DNA of 64,000 nucleotides from Spongiivirga sp046524175 (lineage in GTDB: Bacteria > Bacteroidota > Bacteroidia > Flavobacteriales > Flavobacteriaceae). Both the position numbers and the translations under genes were made by a program. The notes under the pieces were generated by a model, which had not been told where the DNA came from, did not search any database, and worked only from the letters and a program-made list of their open reading frames with translations. The DNA lies in the NCBI RefSeq assembly GCF_046524175.1, contig NZ_JBEFZF010000009.1:62001-126000 (forward strand), given 5' to 3'. Shown piece after piece: positions 25,879 through 33,816 of the stretch (positions are counted from its first letter, which is position 1; the number at the start of each line of letters is the position of its first letter).

Positions 25879-25904
25879 TATTGTTGTTAACACAATATCT
25901 ACCA

Positions 25905-25930
25905 ATCCCGCTCTCCAAGCGGGATTTTTT
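25905..25930 (+). terminator. Rho-independent terminator after the NIF3 operon
   Basis: ATCCCGCT and AGCGGGAT form a perfect 8-bp stem with loop CTCCA and a T6 tail. Confidence 0.9.
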
Positions 25931-26038
25931 GTTTTAAGACAAGTTTAACACTGCTTACGCTGTAATAAAATCTAAAGTTATTCGTCTATACGTATATAAG
26001 ATATCCAATCCGCTATATGCGTCTATATATTCTCACCG
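25931..26038. other. Non-coding stretch between two terminators
   Basis: These about 108 bases contain the palindrome TATACGTATA (25987-25996) and CGTCTATA twice (25983-25990 and 26020-26027). No reading frame is convincing. A terminator closes it at the right, so it may be a short non-coding transcript. Confidence 0.35.
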
Positions 26039-26066
26039 GCCTCTTGCTCTAGTAAGGGGCTTTTTT
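26039..26066 (+). terminator. Orphan Rho-independent terminator
   Basis: GCCTCTT and AAGGGGC pair (one T-G) around an 8-base loop and are followed by TTTTTT. The nearest upstream gene already has its own terminator, so this one has no obvious gene. Confidence 0.65.
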
Positions 26067-26162
26067 ATTGAATCTTTCTTTCCCATAATAGTTCTCAAAC
26101 AAGTTTCAATCTTTACCTCATATACCTATGTAAGGACTTCCTAAAAAACAGACAAAACCTAC

Positions 26163-26984
26163 ATGATAAAAGAATTTAACCAATTTACTACCGGAGCTAT
26201 ATTTAAACTTGGTAACGAATCACTACTAAATCAATTTAAAGAAAGTAAGAAATTACCCCTTTTTACTTTTATTAGAACAAAAGAAAAACCGGCAACCGTT
26301 AATATTGATGATGTTGCCACGACCATACCTCCCAATAGTATTTTATCACTTACCCCAAATCATTTTCTAAAAACAGTAGATGTAGAAGATATTCTGGTAT
26401 ATCAGTTTAATCGTGAATTTTATTGCATTAAAGATCATGACAAGGAAGTAAGCTGTGTCGGAGTGCTTTTTTATGGCAACCAACATAAACCCGTTATCGA
26501 ATTGAGCGAAAAGGAAGTAAAAAAATTTAACGTTTTACATGATATTTTTCTGGATGAACTAGAAACGGAAGACAATATTCAAGCAGAAATGCTACGCATG
26601 CTCACCACCAGGTTTATTATCAAAACAACCCGACTATATAAGCAAGATCATCAACTTCCAGAAACTGACAAATCGGATTTATTACGCCAATTCAACGTAC
26701 TAGTCGAAGATCATTTTAGAAAAGAACATTCTGTTAAATTCTATGCAGACTTGTTGTTTAAATCACCTAAGACGCTATCAAACAGTTTTTCAAAATACGG
26801 GCGCTCACCCCTACAAATAATCCATGACCGCATTATATTAGAAACCAAACGCCTTTTATATTATACCGATAAGAGTGCTAAACAAATAGCATACGACTTA
26901 GGCTTTGAAGACGCTTCACATTTAAGCAGGCTTTTTAAAAAACATACTGGACAAAGTCCGACAGCTGTAAGAGCAGCTAAATAG
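26163..26984 (+). CDS. AraC-family transcriptional regulator
   Basis: The 273-residue regulator has an N-terminal cupin-like sensing part (residues 1 to about 125) and a C-terminal double helix-turn-helix: FYADLLFKSPKTLSNSFSKYGRSPLQ and the typical SAKQIAYDLGFEDASHLSRLFKKHTGQSPTAVR. Target genes are not evident; the pirin gene 58 bases downstream in the same direction is the obvious candidate. Ordinary length and intact ends. Confidence 0.9.
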   Translation: MIKEFNQFTTGAIFKLGNESLLNQFKESKKLPLFTFIRTKEKPATVNIDDVATTIPPNSILSLTPNHFLKTVDVEDILVYQFNREFYCIKDHDKEVSCVGVLFYGNQHKPVIELSEKEVKKFNVLHDIFLDELETEDNIQAEMLRMLTTRFIIKTTRLYKQDHQLPETDKSDLLRQFNVLVEDHFRKEHSVKFYADLLFKSPKTLSNSFSKYGRSPLQIIHDRIILETKRLLYYTDKSAKQIAYDLGFEDASHLSRLFKKHTGQSPTAVRAAK

Positions 26985-27015
26985 AAAACTAGCTCCTTTC
27001 AATTTTAGTATGTTG

Positions 27016-27023
27016 TATCTTTA
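27016..27023 (+). promoter_or_regulatory. -7-like element before pirin
   Basis: TATCTTTA is one base from the consensus. It overlaps the first codons of a longer possible pirin frame and supports initiation further downstream at the GTG. Confidence 0.35.
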
Positions 27024-27042
27024 TGCATATAACAAAGCTAAA

Positions 27043-27930
27043 GTGTCTTATAATAAACTAATAGTTGAAGAACGCAGCCGTGATATTGGTAATTTTTTAG
27101 TAGGTCGTCTTATACCGTTTCGTAAAAAAAGAATGGTAGGCCCATTTTCGTTTATTGATCATATGGGTCCGTCTAAAATTGGGAATGGAAGATTTTTAGA
27201 TGTTGACCAACATCCACATATTGGGTTGGCCACATTGACATACTTACTTGACGGAGAGATTCACCATAACGATAGCATTGGCACCTCTCAAGTTATTCGC
27301 CCAGGATCTGTTAATTGGATGGTCGCGGGAAAAGGATGCGCACATACCGAGCGTACACCCGAGAAATTGAGAAAAGGTCAGGAAACCTCATTGCATGGCT
27401 ACCAGATCTGGGTAGCGCTTCCTAAAGAATTAGAAGACATCAATCCTGAATTCCACCATTTTGAGGCATCAAAAATCCCAAGTTGGACGGATCAAAATAC
27501 CCAGTTTAAGTTAATAGCAGGGACCGGATTTGGTGAAGAATCGCCAGTTCCAGTGCACTCTCCCCTATTCATGCTGGAAATTAAAACTAAAGAAGAATAC
27601 AATTTTTCTGCAGCCGGGCAATTAAAGGGTGAAATCGGAATCTGTATTGTTTCAGGAAGTATCACAGCTTGCGGAGATGTGATTGATGCAGGCAATATGC
27701 TCATTAGTAAGACAGAAGATGTATGTGATCTAATCATTAAAGCTAATACTCATTTGTTGATTTTTGGTGGCGAACCTTTTCCGGAAGAACGTCATATTTT
27801 CTGGAACTTCGTGTCACATTCAAAAGAAAAAATAGAAGAAGCCAAAACTAATTGGAAAAATAGGAAGTGGCCAAAGGTCAAGGGAGACGACACCTACGTA
27901 CCACTCCCAAAACCAGTACAGTTTAAATAA
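27043..27930 (+). CDS. Pirin family protein
   Basis: This bicupin protein of about 295 residues belongs to the pirin/YhhW group. The metal-binding residues of the N-terminal cupin are visible: two His in DQHPHIGLATLTYLL, another in GEIHHNDSIG, and His plus Glu in CAHTERTPE. Some pirins are quercetinases or redox-sensing cofactors; the role here is unknown. The conserved family N-terminus begins at SYNKLIVEERSRDIG, so I start at the GTG before it; an ATG 33 bases upstream (MLYLYAYNKAK) is possible but overlaps a -7-like element. Confidence 0.88.
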   Translation: MSYNKLIVEERSRDIGNFLVGRLIPFRKKRMVGPFSFIDHMGPSKIGNGRFLDVDQHPHIGLATLTYLLDGEIHHNDSIGTSQVIRPGSVNWMVAGKGCAHTERTPEKLRKGQETSLHGYQIWVALPKELEDINPEFHHFEASKIPSWTDQNTQFKLIAGTGFGEESPVPVHSPLFMLEIKTKEEYNFSAAGQLKGEIGICIVSGSITACGDVIDAGNMLISKTEDVCDLIIKANTHLLIFGGEPFPEERHIFWNFVSHSKEKIEEAKTNWKNRKWPKVKGDDTYVPLPKPVQFK

Positions 27931-27941
27931 CGCTTTATGAG

Positions 27942-28406
27942 TTATGCTATTTGAATCAAGTACTTACTTAAGCCTTCAAATACGCCGCCCCAACCATTCA
28001 TAGCACCCATATCCAGCTGTTGTTTTGCATACTCAGGAGTCGGATGAACTACCTTAAATACAAATTCAGTTGTATCACCCGATGCCTTAAATTCGGCTAC
28101 CAGTATCACGCCAGCAGTCATTGGTAAAAAACTAGCAGTAGTAACAATCAGATTTTTCGGATTAATTTCAAGGTAAGTTCCTTTGGCAATAAACTCATTT
28201 CCGTTATCCATCATCATGCTATATTCCCAATTACCGTTAACTTCAAAATCAAATGTTTTAATATCAAGTGTCATCGGTCCGGGTGCCCACCAATTAGCAA
28301 TATGTTCAGGCTGAGTCCAAGCCTCCCATACCAAATCAACAGGTGCGTCAAAAATTCGCTCAATCGTTAGCACACAGTTAGAAGGTGCATTTTTATAATC
28401 CATCAT
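27942..28406 (-). CDS. SRPBCC (AHSA1-type) domain protein
   Basis: The 154-residue protein is an activator-of-Hsp90-homology-1-like START-superfamily protein. It opens LTIERIFDAPVDLVWEAWTQPEHIANWWAPGP, the classical signature, and ends with WGGVFEGLSKYL. The cavity probably binds a small hydrophobic ligand. Its start codon directly follows the stop of the ArsR gene, a pairing seen in many bacteria, where the ArsR-like repressor controls the SRPBCC partner. Confidence 0.9.
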   Translation of the reverse strand: MMDYKNAPSNCVLTIERIFDAPVDLVWEAWTQPEHIANWWAPGPMTLDIKTFDFEVNGNWEYSMMMDNGNEFIAKGTYLEINPKNLIVTTASFLPMTAGVILVAEFKASGDTTEFVFKVVHPTPEYAKQQLDMGAMNGWGGVFEGLSKYLIQIA

Positions 28407-28733
28407 TTATCGATTTTTATGTTTAAGTTCTTGTAAATAATTTTCAAAATTGTCTAGTTTACCATCCCATAATTTTCTGTATCGCTCCAACCAATCAGCT
28501 ACAGTCATCAGCTCTTTAGGCGAAATCTTGCAAATGCGTTCTCTACCGGCTTTCTCAATATGAATCACGCCACATTCATTTAGTATCTTAAGGTGTTTAG
28601 AAACTGCAGGTCTACTTATTTCAAAATTTTCCGCAACCTCATTTACTGTGAGAAAGTCTTTACTCAACAACTCAATAATGTCTCTTCTAACAGGATCAGC
28701 GATGGCCTGAAAAACATCTCTTCTCATAATCAT
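28407..28733 (-). CDS. ArsR-family winged-helix repressor
   Basis: The 108-residue repressor begins RRDVFQAIADPVRRDIIELLS and has the recognition helix region VAENFEISRPAVSKHLKILNECGVI. The ArsR metal box is absent (no ELCVCDL-type cysteines), so it probably responds to something other than arsenite. It is the first gene of a two-gene operon with the SRPBCC protein, and two matching inverted repeats cover its promoter, so it is likely autoregulated. The leader before the ATG is only about ten bases. Confidence 0.92.
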   Translation of the reverse strand: MIMRRDVFQAIADPVRRDIIELLSKDFLTVNEVAENFEISRPAVSKHLKILNECGVIHIEKAGRERICKISPKELMTVADWLERYRKLWDGKLDNFENYLQELKHKNR

Positions 28734-28749
28734 GTAACTGTTCGGTTAC
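28734..28749. promoter_or_regulatory. Probable ArsR operator, copy 1
   Basis: GTAAC-TGTTCG-GTTAC is a perfect 5-bp inverted repeat with a 6-base spacer, directly before the arsR start codon and at the transcription start. Confidence 0.7.
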
Positions 28750-28779
28750 AAATATATATGTAATCATTTGGTTACGCAA
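28749..28779 (-). promoter_or_regulatory. Promoter of the arsR-SRPBCC operon
   Basis: On the minus strand TTG (28777-28779) is 20 bases from TATATTTG (28749-28756), a textbook Bacteroidota promoter. One operator copy lies between the two boxes, the other just after the -7. Confidence 0.7.
28760..28775. promoter_or_regulatory. Probable ArsR operator, copy 2
   Basis: GTAAT-CATTTG-GTTAC has the same geometry as copy 1 (5-6-5) with one arm mismatch. It sits between the -33 and -7 boxes; centres of the two copies are 26 bases apart. Confidence 0.65.
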
Positions 28780-28928
28780 GTTGTTTTAGTAAAATTATTT
28801 TGGAAGCTGATTATTACCGTATGCTAACGTACACATACTGTATACGAACCCATCTTAGATTACTTCTCTTTTCTAGGTAAAGGCTGCTATATACATTCGT
28901 AACCAGTAATCACAAACAAGATCAAATA

Positions 28929-29627
28929 ATGAACATCAAATTAAGAACAACAGTTATTCTACTTTTAATTTTTGCAGGTACGTTTCAATTAGCAGCCCAA
29001 AAAAAGCAATATACACTGAGCTTTGACAAAGGTGAAGTACTCGACATTTTACTGCTGGCAAACAATCCTGGTATTGACGCTTTATTCGATAGGTATAAAA
29101 AAACGGCATTCCCTGTGGCCAATAAACACTCTTACCAACCGATGCCCGGTTTTAAAATTAAAAAAACCATTAAAGGAAGCGGCAAAGCCAATACTTTCAT
29201 ATTCGGGAAATGGGATTCTCTTAAAAAAAGAGAAGATTTTTTAGATGCTATAGTTCCTGCTGTGCCTGATTTTCATGAACAACGCAAAGCTATTTTCAAA
29301 CATTTTGTACTTGCCTATTACGAAATGCCATCAAAGACGACATTTACCATCGACCGAAATAAGTACAATGTGGTAACCTCTTATTGGAGTAAGAATAAAA
29401 ACATGGATACGTTTTTAAAAGGTCAGAAATCGAATATTACTAATTATGGAGGAACACAAATTCTTGTGCTGCAAAATGGAAAAACACCCAAGGGTTACGA
29501 ATATGATCCTACGGTTACGATCATTACCCAATGGGAAAGTCAGGATGCCTTTGAAAATTTCCAAAAAAATACTGAGAAATCCGTGTTAAAGAGTATAAAA
29601 AACACGCACCAATTTGTCTTGAATTAG
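28929..29627 (+). CDS. Secreted protein with probable dimeric alpha-beta-barrel repeats
   Basis: The 232-residue protein has a signal peptide ending at QLAAQ. The remainder reads as two ferredoxin-like halves: the first contains a TFIFGKWDSLKKREDFLDAI segment and the second a TIITQWESQDAFENFQ segment, the pattern seen in DUF1330/NIPSNAP/antibiotic-biosynthesis-monooxygenase-like proteins. I cannot name the family with certainty. It precedes a 7TM AraC regulator in the same direction by 25 bases. Confidence 0.7.
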   Translation: MNIKLRTTVILLLIFAGTFQLAAQKKQYTLSFDKGEVLDILLLANNPGIDALFDRYKKTAFPVANKHSYQPMPGFKIKKTIKGSGKANTFIFGKWDSLKKREDFLDAIVPAVPDFHEQRKAIFKHFVLAYYEMPSKTTFTIDRNKYNVVTSYWSKNKNMDTFLKGQKSNITNYGGTQILVLQNGKTPKGYEYDPTVTIITQWESQDAFENFQKNTEKSVLKSIKNTHQFVLN

Positions 29628-29652
29628 CTAATTTGACCACTTAAATAGTTCT

Positions 29653-30768
29653 ATGCAAACCCTATTCAATCAGCTGGTATATTTCGCATTTTTCCAATGT
29701 CTTTTATTATTGGGTGTTTTCTTATTCTCCAAAAAAAACAGAAGAAACATCAATGCGTTTTTAGCCATTCTGATCATTACTTTATTTCTTGGGTTAAGCG
29801 GAAGAGTGCTCTATGCTGCTGGGGTATTTGGTGGAAATTGGCGTTTGAATTCGCTTTCAGAATGGGCCGCTATGCTTTTTGGCACCACGTTGTATCTATT
29901 CACGAGGTCATCTTTACAAAACAGAAAACTCAAAACAAACGACTTACTACATTATGTACCAAGCATTGGATATATGCTTTTTATATTGATCTATTTTGTA
30001 CTTGCAAATGATGTTGTAATCTCTAACCGAATTCAAACAGGAGAGCTTAAACGGGCTATTTGGGCTTGCCACGCGGTTGGATTAGTAGTTAATATCACCT
30101 ATTGGGGAATGAGCCTGAAGGTCTTGTTGGACTTTAAAAGGCAAATTAAAAATGAGCTTTCTTACACTATAAAAACCAACTTCTTCAAATACCTTCATGT
30201 TATTATGGGAATCGGATTTCTGATTTGGCTCACACTATACATAATTAGTTTATTTGGCTATGATATGATTGAACGTGATGCCCGTCCATCCATTTGGATG
30301 GCAATGGCCTTTGTTGTTCTTTTTATAACCTATTATGGCATGATTTCTCCCGAAGTATATAGAATACAACAGTTAGAAACCATACAAAAATATGCTCAAT
30401 CCAAACTTTCTAACGCTGATCTCGATGCTATGAAAAAACAGCTAGATCAGCTTATGGAGGAAAAGAAACCGTATTTAAATAACAGATTACTAAAAGCAGA
30501 ACTGGCTGATATGCTGGGCACCAGTAACCCAGAGCTAGCACGTTTACTAAATGAAAATATTGGCATGAACTTTTTCGAATATGTCAACTATTATCGCATA
30601 AAAGAATTTGTAGCACTTGCCAGAACGGAAAAGGCACAGCATCTTACGTTTTACGGACTTGCTCAAGAGGCGGGATTTAATTCAAAAACAACGTTTAATA
30701 AATCATTTAAAAAACTAATGGGGGTATCTCCATCAGAATATTTTAATAATCAAAAAATAACATCATGA
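29653..30768 (+). CDS. Membrane-bound AraC-family regulator
   Basis: The 371-residue protein has about seven N-terminal transmembrane helices (residues 5-235) and a C-terminal AraC DNA-binding domain (KAELADMLGTSNPELARLLNEN and LTFYGLAQEAGFNSKTTFNKSFKKLMGVSPSEYF). This architecture is common in Bacteroidota, where it is thought to couple a membrane signal to transcription. It overlaps the DUF2911 gene by ATGA, so the two are coupled. Confidence 0.9.
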   Translation: MQTLFNQLVYFAFFQCLLLLGVFLFSKKNRRNINAFLAILIITLFLGLSGRVLYAAGVFGGNWRLNSLSEWAAMLFGTTLYLFTRSSLQNRKLKTNDLLHYVPSIGYMLFILIYFVLANDVVISNRIQTGELKRAIWACHAVGLVVNITYWGMSLKVLLDFKRQIKNELSYTIKTNFFKYLHVIMGIGFLIWLTLYIISLFGYDMIERDARPSIWMAMAFVVLFITYYGMISPEVYRIQQLETIQKYAQSKLSNADLDAMKKQLDQLMEEKKPYLNNRLLKAELADMLGTSNPELARLLNENIGMNFFEYVNYYRIKEFVALARTEKAQHLTFYGLAQEAGFNSKTTFNKSFKKLMGVSPSEYFNNQKITS

Positions 30769-31604
30769 AATCAATCATATACGCAATAATAGCATCGCTT
30801 ATTTTTGGAACACTTTCAGTAAACGGTCAATTACGAACCCCAGCTTTAAGCCCGGGATCAACTGTAAAGCAAACAGTGGGCTTAACAGATATTGAAATTA
30901 ACTACTCCCGACCAGCGGTAAAAGGGAGATCCATATTCGGTCCAGATGGAATCGTACAGTATGGGGAATTTTGGCGCACTGGCGCCAATGCAGCCACCAA
31001 AATTAGTTTTAATGGTGACCTCTCTTTTGGCAAAGCAGATTTATCAAAAGGAGATTATACCATTCTAACTAAACCAGGCAAGACCTCATGGAAGATATTT
31101 ATCTATAAATATGAAAGCCCTAATTGGTCTTCTTATGTTGAGAAAAAGCCACTAGCCACATTAGAGGTCGCAACAAAAAAATTAAATACGTCTGTTGAAT
31201 CATTAGAGTACGCTATTCAAAACATTAGCATGGATACGGCTAATTTGGAAATAAGCTGGGATCGCACCAGTGTTCAAATCCCCATACAAATTGACACGAA
31301 AACTCAGGTTCTTAAAAATATAGATCGCGCGATGGCAGGTCCTAGTATTTTTGAAAACTTTAATGCAGCCTTGTACTTACATGAAAACAAGATTGAACTA
31401 CCAAGAGCCTTGACTTATATTCAAAAAGCCACCAAAAACGAAAATGCACAGTTTTTTATGGTCTATAGAGAAGCACTCATTTTAAGAGACTTGGGTAAAC
31501 AGAAAGATGCATTAGTAGCGGCTAAACGTTCATTAAAACTGTCTGAAGAAGCCAAAAACAATGACTTTATAAGATTTAGCAAAAAACTGATTTCAGAACT
31601 ATAA
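30765..31604 (+). CDS. DUF2911 secreted protein
   Basis: The 279-residue protein has a signal peptide (ending VNGQ) and a DUF2911 domain: ALSPGSTVKQTVGLTDIEINYSRPAVKGR, then GEFWRTGANAATKISF and the LSKGDYTILTKPGKTSWKIFIY strands. The last 100 residues are helical and resemble TPR helices (ALTYIQKATKNENAQFF, ALVAAKRSLKLSEEAK). Function of the family is not established. Coupled to the upstream regulator by overlap and followed by a strong hairpin terminator. Confidence 0.88.
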   Translation: MKSIIYAIIASLIFGTLSVNGQLRTPALSPGSTVKQTVGLTDIEINYSRPAVKGRSIFGPDGIVQYGEFWRTGANAATKISFNGDLSFGKADLSKGDYTILTKPGKTSWKIFIYKYESPNWSSYVEKKPLATLEVATKKLNTSVESLEYAIQNISMDTANLEISWDRTSVQIPIQIDTKTQVLKNIDRAMAGPSIFENFNAALYLHENKIELPRALTYIQKATKNENAQFFMVYREALILRDLGKQKDALVAAKRSLKLSEEAKNNDFIRFSKKLISEL

Positions 31605-31617
31605 AAAATCCAATAAA

Positions 31618-31655
31618 AGCGCTACCACGCCTAATGTAATTAGTGTTGTAGCGCT
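31618..31655 (+). terminator. Hairpin terminator after DUF2911
   Basis: AGCGCTAC and GTAGCGCT form a perfect 8-bp outer stem; CTAAT and ATTAG form an inner stem. A short T-rich stretch follows, and it can work in either direction. Confidence 0.7.
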
Positions 31656-31670
31656 ATTTATTTCTTTCAC

Positions 31671-32135
31671 CTATCTTTTACGAGGTAGTCGGGTGGAGTG
31701 CATCATCTGTAATTTCCAGCCGTTCTTAGTTTTTATCGCAATTACACTTTCTAACCATTGACCTTTACTTTCGCCTTGGTCACTTTTAAAAGTGGCATAA
31801 TTATGATATGCCATCCAAATTCGATCAGCTGTTTTTTCTGTCTTAAAAAAATCAAAACTATTGATACGTTCTACCCCTTGATCCCGTTTAGCAGCGCGAG
31901 CACACCAATCAGCAATTGTATCGTTTGTCCAAACCTCTCCATGTTCTAGTAAAATGAAATCTTTAGTGTGGTATTTTGAAATAGTCTCAACTTTTTTTGC
32001 TGACCAGATATCATCAAATATATTCTGCACTAATTGTTGAACAGCTTTTATATCAGGATCTGTATTCTTTGCATCTTGAGAAAAAGTACTTGTCGTCAAT
32101 ACTAGGCAGATAAGTACTAGAATGTATTTTTTCAC
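31671..32135 (-). CDS. Secreted NTF2/SnoaL-like (DUF4440-type) protein
   Basis: The 154-residue protein has a signal peptide (to about residue 20) followed by a single cone-shaped alpha+beta domain: IKAVQQLVQNIFDDIWSAKKVETISKYHTKDFILLEHGEVW, then WLESVIAIKTKNGWKLQMMHSTR. These match DUF4440/SnoaL-like folds, which bind small ligands. The start is a GTG. Function is unknown. Confidence 0.8.
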   Translation of the reverse strand: MKKYILVLICLVLTTSTFSQDAKNTDPDIKAVQQLVQNIFDDIWSAKKVETISKYHTKDFILLEHGEVWTNDTIADWCARAAKRDQGVERINSFDFFKTEKTADRIWMAYHNYATFKSDQGESKGQWLESVIAIKTKNGWKLQMMHSTRLPRKR

Positions 32136-32174
32136 GATTGAAGGTATTGATTGACATCTAAGGTATAAAAGTAA

Positions 32175-32756
32175 TCACTTTCTTAGCCATGTATCAGGAT
32201 CTAAGTAAAACATTTTTCGATAACCTTGTATGGCATCAGGATCACGAAGCCACCAATACGGAAAAGGTGTGGTAATTGCATAATGCAAATGCGATGGTGT
32301 ATTGACGGCGTTGCCGGTATTGCCAACTGTTCCTAACTTTGTTCCAGACTTTACCGGTTGTAAGGGAAATGCATCTATCTCATTTAAATGTGCGTAATAA
32401 TGAAAACGCCATTTGGGCCCTAATACCATTACACTCTTCCCTCCTTTACCACCTTCATAGGTGTAAATCACTATTCCGTAGGTAGATGAGACAACATCGG
32501 TACCTTTCTCCTTAAAAATGTCGATCCCTTTATGGGTGATAGAACTCCCCCAGGGATATGCCCAGAATGAATTGTCATCCCAGTCAGCTGTTGTCGCTCC
32601 TTTAACAGGAATGATCATTTTTTGCGGCAGTAGAAATCCTATAACAATTATGATTAGGGGCACTAAGGTATATTTTCTTGTTCGCTTGTTTCTAAAAAGT
32701 CGTCCCATCCAACCGAAAAGCCAGACTAAAAAACGTTCTGTGGTACGTGTTATCAT
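32175..32756 (-). CDS. M23-family peptidoglycan endopeptidase, membrane-anchored
   Basis: The 193-residue protein has an N-terminal membrane anchor (about residues 30-45) and an M23 domain with zinc ligands His75 and Asp79 (HKGID) and His158 (SHLHYAI), plus His123 as a catalytic residue. It should cut peptide cross-links in the cell wall. All metal ligands are present, so it is likely active, unlike EnvC/NlpD-type activators. The divergent upstream region contains the first copy of the 26-base repeat. Confidence 0.9.
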   Translation of the reverse strand: MITRTTERFLVWLFGWMGRLFRNKRTRKYTLVPLIIIVIGFLLPQKMIIPVKGATTADWDDNSFWAYPWGSSITHKGIDIFKEKGTDVVSSTYGIVIYTYEGGKGGKSVMVLGPKWRFHYYAHLNEIDAFPLQPVKSGTKLGTVGNTGNAVNTPSHLHYAITTPFPYWWLRDPDAIQGYRKMFYLDPDTWLRK

Positions 32757-32796
32757 CGAACTTAAAGGTACAAATATGTCTCAAAGTAAGCATGCG

Positions 32797-32822
32797 GGAA
32801 AAATTGACATGCACTAAGGAAA
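32797..32822. repeat. 26-base repeat, copy 1 (probable activator site)
   Basis: This element is identical to 33073-33098 except at one base. Both copies start GGAAAAATTGACA and end GCACTAAGGAAA, with GGAAA repeated 21 bases apart inside each. TTTGC follows 35 bases after the repeat in both copies, so each element sits at the same distance from a probable -7 box. Confidence 0.75.
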
Positions 32823-32914
32823 TACCTTCATTTTATTAAACTCCATTTGACCACATCTTTGCAGTGTATTAATCATCAAGTTGATTTAATCAATTTAAAA
32901 GAAGAAAGGAAAAT

Positions 32915-33073
32915 ATGAACAAGTCAATATTTAATCTGATAGAAATATTCAGAAAAGGAAATAAAAAAATCATCAATACTATTTCTCCTAAATCTCATTG
33001 TGAGTTAAAAAGTCATCATGATTTCTATTGTGAGGCTGAAAAACCATTTATCACTAAAGAAAACATTGTTTAG
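32915..33073 (+). CDS. Small ORF, 52 residues, unknown
   Basis: This short frame begins with ATG behind a GAAGAAAGGAAA stretch and encodes a basic, partly amphipathic helix (NLIEIFRKGNKKIINTI) followed by a His/Cys-rich tail with His28, Cys29, His34, His35 and Cys39. It sits behind the first copy of the 26-base element, in the position the AhpD gene holds behind the second copy. I do not recognise the family. A small metal-binding or redox-responsive protein is possible, but it may also not be translated. Confidence 0.5.
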   Translation: MNKSIFNLIEIFRKGNKKIINTISPKSHCELKSHHDFYCEAEKPFITKENIV

Positions 33074-33098
33074 GAAAAATTGACACGCACTAAGGAAA
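33073..33098. repeat. 26-base repeat, copy 2 (probable activator site)
   Basis: Second copy of the element at 32797-32822, one base different (GACAC versus GACAT). It starts at the last base of the small ORF stop codon and ends 103 bases before the AhpD-like start codon. The following bases share TTCAT and the TTTGC spacing with copy 1. Confidence 0.75.
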
Positions 33099-33201
33099 AT
33101 TGTTCATCGTATCGCACGGAACTACATCCGACATTTGCCTAAGAAATTAGAAATCACAAACCATAAACTCCTTTTAAAAGGGAAAACAAAAAAATAAAAT
33201 T

Positions 33202-33750
33202 ATGAGCACATTTAATGTACCAACTAGAGAAGAAGTAAGTAGTAACAACCAAGCAATTTTTGACAATTTAAAAAGCAAACTTGGATTCGTTCCAAATTTA
33301 TATGCTACCTATGCCCACTCAGAAAATGCATTGGGTAATTATTTAGCACTTTCAGGAGCAAAAACTTCGTTGAGCGCTAAAGAAAAAGAAGTTGTAAACT
33401 TAGCTGTTAGTCAAGTAAACAATTGTGAATATTGTTTAGCAGCCCATACTGCAATAGGGAAAATGAACGGATTTAATGACGAGCAAATTCTTGAAATTAG
33501 AACCGGTAGCGCATCATTTGATACCAAAACAAACGCATTAGCTGCTTTAGCAAAAAACATTACCGAAAATAGAGGACGAGCAGATGAATCAGTAGTAAAT
33601 AACTTCTTCGACGCTGGTTATAATAAAGAAAATTTAGTAGATACCATTGTTTTAGTAGGTGATAAAACTATTTCAAACTATTTACATAGCACAACGCAAA
33701 TCCCAGTAGATTTTCCTGCTGCTCCAGCATTAGAAACAGCATTAGTATAA
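33202..33750 (+). CDS. AhpD/carboxymuconolactone decarboxylase family protein
   Basis: The 182-residue all-helical protein carries the AhpD active-site motif NNCEYCLAAH, with Cys75, Cys78 and His82, the CxxCxxxH of alkylhydroperoxidases. AhpD-type proteins reduce peroxides through this cysteine pair. The opening PTREEVSSNNQAIFDNLKSKLGFVPNLYA is the typical peroxidase-related entry. A perfect 12-base palindrome CCTTTTAAAAGG lies 20 bases before the ATG. It precedes a cupredoxin-like gene by 66 bases in the same direction. Confidence 0.9.
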   Translation: MSTFNVPTREEVSSNNQAIFDNLKSKLGFVPNLYATYAHSENALGNYLALSGAKTSLSAKEKEVVNLAVSQVNNCEYCLAAHTAIGKMNGFNDEQILEIRTGSASFDTKTNALAALAKNITENRGRADESVVNNFFDAGYNKENLVDTIVLVGDKTISNYLHSTTQIPVDFPAAPALETALV

Positions 33751-33788
33751 CCATTAATATAAATTCAATTATTAACATTTAAACAAAA

Positions 33789-33808
33789 GGTTTCCGCTAA
33801 CGCGGGAA
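33789..33808 (+). promoter_or_regulatory. Hairpin just before the cupredoxin-like gene
   Basis: TTTCCGC and GCGGGAAA pair with one bulged G around TAAC, eight bases before the start codon. It may influence translation of the downstream gene or mRNA stability. Confidence 0.4.
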
Positions 33809-33816
33809 AAGAAATT

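Noticed and set aside
28811..28850. Imperfect inverted repeat CGTAT...ATACG upstream of the secreted alpha-beta-barrel gene
   Set aside because: Arms are only five bases with a long spacer; I do not see a matching promoter, so a function cannot be supported.
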